From the NCBI RefSeq assembly GCF_000308695.1, contig NZ_BAGG01000068.1, positions 62,001-126,000 of the forward strand: a stretch of 64,000 nt of DNA, read 5' to 3'. Positions 60,614-64,000 of the stretch are shown piece by piece. This stretch comes from Nocardia takedensis NBRC 100417 (GTDB lineage: Bacteria > Actinomycetota > Actinomycetes > Mycobacteriales > Mycobacteriaceae). The stretch's first letter is position 1. Every line of letters starts with the position of its first letter. A program made the position numbers and the translations under genes. Below the pieces are notes generated by a model that did not search any database, was not told the DNA's origin, and saw only the letters and a list, made by a program, of their open reading frames with translations.

Positions 60614-61917
60614 GCGCGTTCACCTCCATTGGCGGCGCCCCGGTGCAGTCGGCCCCATCCGGTGCACACGGTGTCGATGGCGCTGGTCAGTACTTGCAGG
60701 CCCCGGTCGATCTCGTCGTCGGTGACGGTCAGCGGCGGGAGCAATTTGACGACCTCGTCGCTCGAGCCCGAGGTCTCCACCAGCAGGCCGCGTTCGAAGG
60801 CGACCTGGCAGACCTTGCCCGCCTGGGAGGGGTCCTCGAAGACGATGCCCTGCACCAGGCCGCGGCCGCGGGTGCTGACACCGGCGAAGTTGCCCGCGGC
60901 CTCGCCCAGCGCGGCGGCGATGCGCTCGCCTTTGGCCTCGGTGGCTTTCTGGAGGGTGTCGTCGGCCCAGTAGTGCTGCAGGGCGGCGTGGGCGGTGACG
61001 AAGGCGGGGTTGTTGCCGCGGAAGGTGCCGTTGTGCTCGCCCGGGGACCACTGGTCGAGTTCGGGTTTGAACAGCACCAGCGCCATCGGCAGTCCGTAGC
61101 CGCTGATGGACTTGGACAGGGTGACGATGTCGGGGGTGATGCCCGCGATCTCGAAGGAGAAGAACGGGCCGGTGCGGCCCACGCCCATCTGCACGTCGTC
61201 GACGATCAGCAGGATTTCGCGCTCGGCGCACAGGCCGGCCAGGTGGCGCAGCCATTCGGCGCGCGCGACGTTGACCCCGCCCTCGCCCTGCACGGTCTCC
61301 ACGATGACCGCGGCGGGGCGGTCGAAGCCGGAGGAGGTGTCGTCCAGGACGCGTTCCATCCATTGGAAGTCGGCGGTGGTGTTGTCGAAGTAGCCGTCGT
61401 AGGGCATGTGGGCGGCGTGCACGAGCGGCACGCCCGCACCCGCCCGTTTGGCGGCGTTGCCGGTGACCGACAGCGCGCCCAGGGTCATGCCGTGGAAGGC
61501 GTTGGTGAAGCTGAGCACGGTTTCGCGGCCGGTGATCTTGCGGGCCAGTTTCAGCGCGGCCTCGACGGCGTTGGCGCCGGTGGGGCCGGGGAACTGGACT
61601 TTGTAGTCCAGGCCGCGGGGCGCGAACAGGGTGTCGCGCAGGGATTCGAGCAGCCTGCGTTTGGCCGCGGTGGACATGTCCAGGCCGTGGGTGATGCCGT
61701 CGCCTGCGATGTAGTCCAGCAGCGGCTGCTTGAGCACAGGGTTGTTGTGTCCGTAGTTCAGCGCGCCCGCGCCGGCGAAGAAGTCCAGGTAGTCGTTGCC
61801 CTCTTCGTCGCGGATCCAGCTGCCTTTGGCGGTGGTGAAGACCGTGGGCCAGTTCCGGCAGTACCCGCGCACGTTCGATTCCATCTCGTCGAACACTTCG
61901 GTGTCGGCGTTGATCAT
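60610..61917 (-). CDS. ectB: diaminobutyrate-2-oxoglutarate transaminase
   Basis: A 435-residue class III PLP aminotransferase that makes diaminobutyrate from aspartate semialdehyde. The PLP-lysine is in TLSKSISGYG; FFAGAGALNYGHNNP and FPGPTGANAVEAALKLAR are EctB signatures, and LLIVDDVQMGVGRTGPFFSF precedes the Lys. It overlaps ectA and ectC by four bases each. Confidence 0.95.
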   Translation of the reverse strand: MINADTEVFDEMESNVRGYCRNWPTVFTTAKGSWIRDEEGNDYLDFFAGAGALNYGHNNPVLKQPLLDYIAGDGITHGLDMSTAAKRRLLESLRDTLFAPRGLDYKVQFPGPTGANAVEAALKLARKITGRETVLSFTNAFHGMTLGALSVTGNAAKRAGAGVPLVHAAHMPYDGYFDNTTADFQWMERVLDDTSSGFDRPAAVIVETVQGEGGVNVARAEWLRHLAGLCAEREILLIVDDVQMGVGRTGPFFSFEIAGITPDIVTLSKSISGYGLPMALVLFKPELDQWSPGEHNGTFRGNNPAFVTAHAALQHYWADDTLQKATEAKGERIAAALGEAAGNFAGVSTRGRGLVQGIVFEDPSQAGKVCQVAFERGLLVETSGSSDEVVKLLPPLTVTDDEIDRGLQVLTSAIDTVCTGWGRLHRGAANGGERA

Positions 61918-62441
61918 CGGAGTTCCTCCTGAACTGTCGGTGCGATGCGATAGAGGTCTTCTGCGGCGTGGCTGTCGGGGAAGACGCCCGGCTCGAACAG
62001 CGAGCGCCTGCTCATGTGGTGTCCGCGGTCGCGGGCCACGGCGGCGAACATGGCGATCGAGGCCGGGTTGTCCGGGGAGACGGTGGTCTCGAGCGCGGTG
62101 GCCCCGCGTTCGGCGACAGCGTCGAGCAGTCCGGTGATCAGCGCGGAGCCGGTGCCGCGGCCGCGCTGGCTCTCGTCGATGGCGACCTGCCAGACGAAGA
62201 CGGTGTCCGGCGCGTCCGGGCGCAGGTAACCGATGACGAAACCCACCACCCGGCCGTCCACCTCGGCCACCAGCGAGGTGTTCGCGAAATCGCGGCACCA
62301 CAGCACGTAGGCGTAGCTCGAATTGAGGTCGAGCACGGCGGAATCCTTCGCGATCCGCCAGATATGCGCGCCGTCCTCGATCCGGGGGTGTCTCACAATC
62401 GTGGCGGTCGGTCTCTGCGTGGACATGGTTGGTGATGACAT
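61914..62441 (-). CDS. ectA: diaminobutyrate acetyltransferase
   Basis: A 175-residue GNAT acetyltransferase, the first committed enzyme of ectoine synthesis. It has DLNSSYAYVLWCRDFANTS and the acetyl-CoA loop QRGRGTGSAL, with DRGHHMSRRSLFEPGVFP near the end. The ATG at 62441 has GGGAG six bases upstream; an ATG at 62426 is an alternative. First gene of ectABCD, with each gene overlapping the next by four bases. Confidence 0.94.
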   Translation of the reverse strand: MSSPTMSTQRPTATIVRHPRIEDGAHIWRIAKDSAVLDLNSSYAYVLWCRDFANTSLVAEVDGRVVGFVIGYLRPDAPDTVFVWQVAIDESQRGRGTGSALITGLLDAVAERGATALETTVSPDNPASIAMFAAVARDRGHHMSRRSLFEPGVFPDSHAAEDLYRIAPTVQEELR

Positions 62442-62448
62442 ACAACTC

Positions 62449-62488
62449 CCAGGTTGGTTCTGGAGTACTCAACCAGGTTTGCCCGGTT
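62449..62488. promoter_or_regulatory. direct repeats upstream of ectA
   Basis: CCAGGTT at 62449-62455 and 62473-62479 and CCCGGTT at 62482-62488 (plus strand), with a palindrome GAGTACTC at 62463-62470. They lie between ectA and the response regulator gene and are candidate sites for a regulator such as the OmpR-type protein upstream. Confidence 0.35.
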
Positions 62489-62604
62489 ACATGTCGATAA
62501 CATGGTCGAAATCTTTACGGTTGTATTACGACCAGATCACATCCGCAGGCAGGAACCGCTTTTCTGTGACGCTCATGACGTTTGAAGTGATCTCCGGCGG
62601 GAAA

Positions 62605-63318
62605 CTATCGTTGAATGTCCAACCGATAGCCGAGGCCGCGAACGGTGACCACCAGGCTCGGCGCGGACGGATCGCGTTCGATTTTCGTGCGCAAACGGCG
62701 CATATGGACGTCGACGATGCGCTCGTCGCCGAAAAATCCTTCGTCCCAGACCCGTTCGAGCAGCACGTCACGGGACAGGACGCGGCCGGGAGTTTCCGCC
62801 AGTTCGCACAACAGGCGAAATTCGGTGATGGTGAGCCGTATTTCCTCGTCGCCGCGCCGCACCGCACCGCCGTCGCGATCCAGGATCAACGGAATTTCCG
62901 CATCGGATTCCAGGACGACCTCGCGCGTACCCGATTCCCGGTCCGCGGTCAGGCGGGCGCGGCGACGCAGAGCGCGCATCCGCGCGGAGATCTCCTTGAT
63001 CTCGAAAGGTTTGGTGACGTAGTCGTCGGCGCCCGCTTCCAATGCGGCCACCACGTCGTGGGTGTCGTCGCGGGAACTGATGACGATGATCGGGACGTCG
63101 TGATCGCGGCGGATTTCGCGAATGCAGTCGAAACCGTCCATATCGCCGAACATCAATTCCACGATCATCACGTCGGGCGCGCCGTTGCTGCGCAGCCGCG
63201 ACAACGCCGCGGCGGCCCGCTCGGCCTCGCTGACGTCGTAGCCCTCCCCTTCCATGGCCCGGCGCAACGCACCGCGCACCTCGGCGTCCTCGTCCACGAT
63301 CATCAGTTCGACCGGCAT
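62605..63318 (-). CDS. OmpR-type response regulator lacking phospho-acceptor Asp
   Basis: A 237-residue protein. The receiver domain (1-120) has the acidic pocket (VDED, 8-11), Ser81/82 and Lys103 (VTKPFE), but the phospho-acceptor is Glu54 (MIVELMFGDMDG), not Asp. The C-terminal winged helix (LTITEFRLLCELAETPGRVLSRDVLLERVW, VDVHMRRLRTKIERDP) is of the OmpR/PhoB class. No histidine kinase is adjacent. It precedes ectABCD on the same strand, 160 bases apart. It may be a kinase-independent or constitutively active regulator. Confidence 0.87.
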   Translation of the reverse strand: MPVELMIVDEDAEVRGALRRAMEGEGYDVSEAERAAAALSRLRSNGAPDVMIVELMFGDMDGFDCIREIRRDHDVPIIVISSRDDTHDVVAALEAGADDYVTKPFEIKEISARMRALRRRARLTADRESGTREVVLESDAEIPLILDRDGGAVRRGDEEIRLTITEFRLLCELAETPGRVLSRDVLLERVWDEGFFGDERIVDVHMRRLRTKIERDPSAPSLVVTVRGLGYRLDIQR

Positions 63319-63556
63319 GACCGCACCTCGCTGCGCACCTCGAGACCTCACCCTCGCGGACCGCCGACGTCTGGCGCGGGCAATCGCATTCCCGTTCCGA
63401 CGCGACAGTCCGCTTTCCAGCAACTTGCCAACACGCCGGTTACCCGACGGCGTGTCGCTGTAAACGTCAGGTTTCGTCGCGGGCCGGTGACAGCGGGGGT
63501 GACCTCCGACACGGCACCGCCCCCGCGTCCGGGACACGGGGGCGGCGGGAGCGGCT

Positions 63557-63970
63557 TCAGGCCGGGTCCGGCGGGCTCTCGAGCCGGTTGAAATTGCTGC
63601 GGCTGCCGTCGGCGCGGTCGTCCTGGTAGCGGAACTCGAGCCTGCGCGCGTCGAAGGCGGCGAACCACTGCTCCCAGTCCACCGGGCGCAGCACCGCGCC
63701 GCCGTAGCCGGGGAAGTCGAAGCGCAGCACCGACAACTCGCCGCCGTACTCGCTGCCCGGCATGGTGGCCGGGCGCGCGCCGCGCTGCTCGGCCCAACGG
63801 CGGATCACCGCGTGATCGCGGGTCACATGGGTGCGCACGGCTCGCGGTGAGCGTTCGACGACCTGGTGACGCGTTCCGGGCGCCTCGCGATCCTGCCCGG
63901 CGGGCAGCGAACGAGCGCGGCCCGGACCCGGTAGCGGATTGCGGGTGCTCGGTCGTCGCCGATAGTTCAT
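63557..63970 (-). CDS. conserved hypothetical protein
   Basis: A 137-residue protein. The first 45 residues are basic and low-complexity. The C-terminal half has AVIRRWAEQRGARPATMPGSE, LSVLRFDFPGYGGAVLRPVDWEQWFAAFDARRLEFRYQDD and SNFNRLE, a pattern seen in small uncharacterised proteins of many bacteria. No membrane segment. The 3' end is followed by about 240 bases without a gene before the response regulator start. The ATG lies 30 bases from the window edge. Confidence 0.7.
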   Translation of the reverse strand: MNYRRRPSTRNPLPGPGRARSLPAGQDREAPGTRHQVVERSPRAVRTHVTRDHAVIRRWAEQRGARPATMPGSEYGGELSVLRFDFPGYGGAVLRPVDWEQWFAAFDARRLEFRYQDDRADGSRSNFNRLESPPDPA

Positions 63971-64000
63971 GACGACCCTCCCTGAGCCCTGTGTGACAGT

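Noticed and set aside
1..64000. tRNA genes, rRNA genes, CRISPR arrays, insertion sequences
   Set aside because: No tandem spacer/repeat pattern, transposase motif or tRNA-like cloverleaf with CCA was found by reading; a dedicated scan was not possible.

Overview
The window is high-GC actinobacterial DNA, most likely from Nocardia or a close mycolic-acid relative. That placement is an inference from gene content: mycothiol ligase mshC in its usual neighbourhood, an MTB12-like lipoprotein, an MMPL transporter, LLM/F420-type oxidoreductases, a conservon (cvnABCD) ending in two P450 genes, a cutinase-like hydrolase and ectABCD. No rRNA, tRNA, CRISPR array or intact insertion sequence was seen.

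Layout. 0-8.6 kb: a conserved small protein, an MTB12-like lipoprotein, an MMPL transporter, then (minus strand) an aldo/keto reductase followed by the haem importer hmuTUV with an iron-box-like site, then uppP. 8.6-13.5 kb: the conserved block histidine phosphatase - DUF3090 - SCO1664-like - mshC, then an MBL-fold hydrolase. 13.5-23.8 kb: a CsoR-like operator and a P1B ATPase with an unusual CPD motif, a GAP-family membrane protein, an ATP-dependent DNA ligase, a YciI/ECF42 sigma pair, a dienelactone hydrolase, a TetR regulator, a Na+/H+ antiporter fused to a UBP zinc finger, DUF1508 and MpaB-like proteins. 23.9-41 kb: a molybdopterin oxidoreductase, an epoxide-hydrolase-like enzyme, a thioesterase/XRE pair divided by a duplicated palindrome, a fructosamine-kinase-like protein, an LLM oxidoreductase behind a KstR-like site, an OmpA-like lipoprotein, a HugZ-like protein, a cutinase-like hydrolase, an SMP-30-like propeller, two coupled MutS-like ATPases and a YdjM-like protein.

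41-51.4 kb: conservon cvnA-B-C-D, a P450 lacking the ExxR arginine (CYP157-like) and a CYP154-like P450, all overlapping by 4-20 nt and closed by a strong hairpin; then a probably N-terminally shortened serine hydrolase, a thioesterase, a trypsin-like peptidase with palindromes upstream, a broken SDR gene and an AhpD-like protein. 51.5-54.9 kb: the most interesting locus. A small protein with a hydrophobic N-terminus and a C-terminal NAKQVTIARDNHGTIN motif is divergent from an NB-ARC/TPR (NLR-like) protein with the related N-terminal motif DSRQVIIGGDNTGTVD. This fits a bacterial amyloid-signalling effector/receptor pair. 55-64 kb: a DapB-like/AhpD-like operon, a Sel1-repeat protein, an erm-type methyltransferase behind a WhiB7-like promoter and a 32-residue leader peptide with an RLR motif, ectABCD in overlapping order, a response regulator whose phospho-acceptor Asp is Glu, and a conserved hypothetical protein.

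Most operons are compact, with ATGA/GTGA overlaps indicating translational coupling. Start sites were chosen from Shine-Dalgarno sequences, overlaps and family length.
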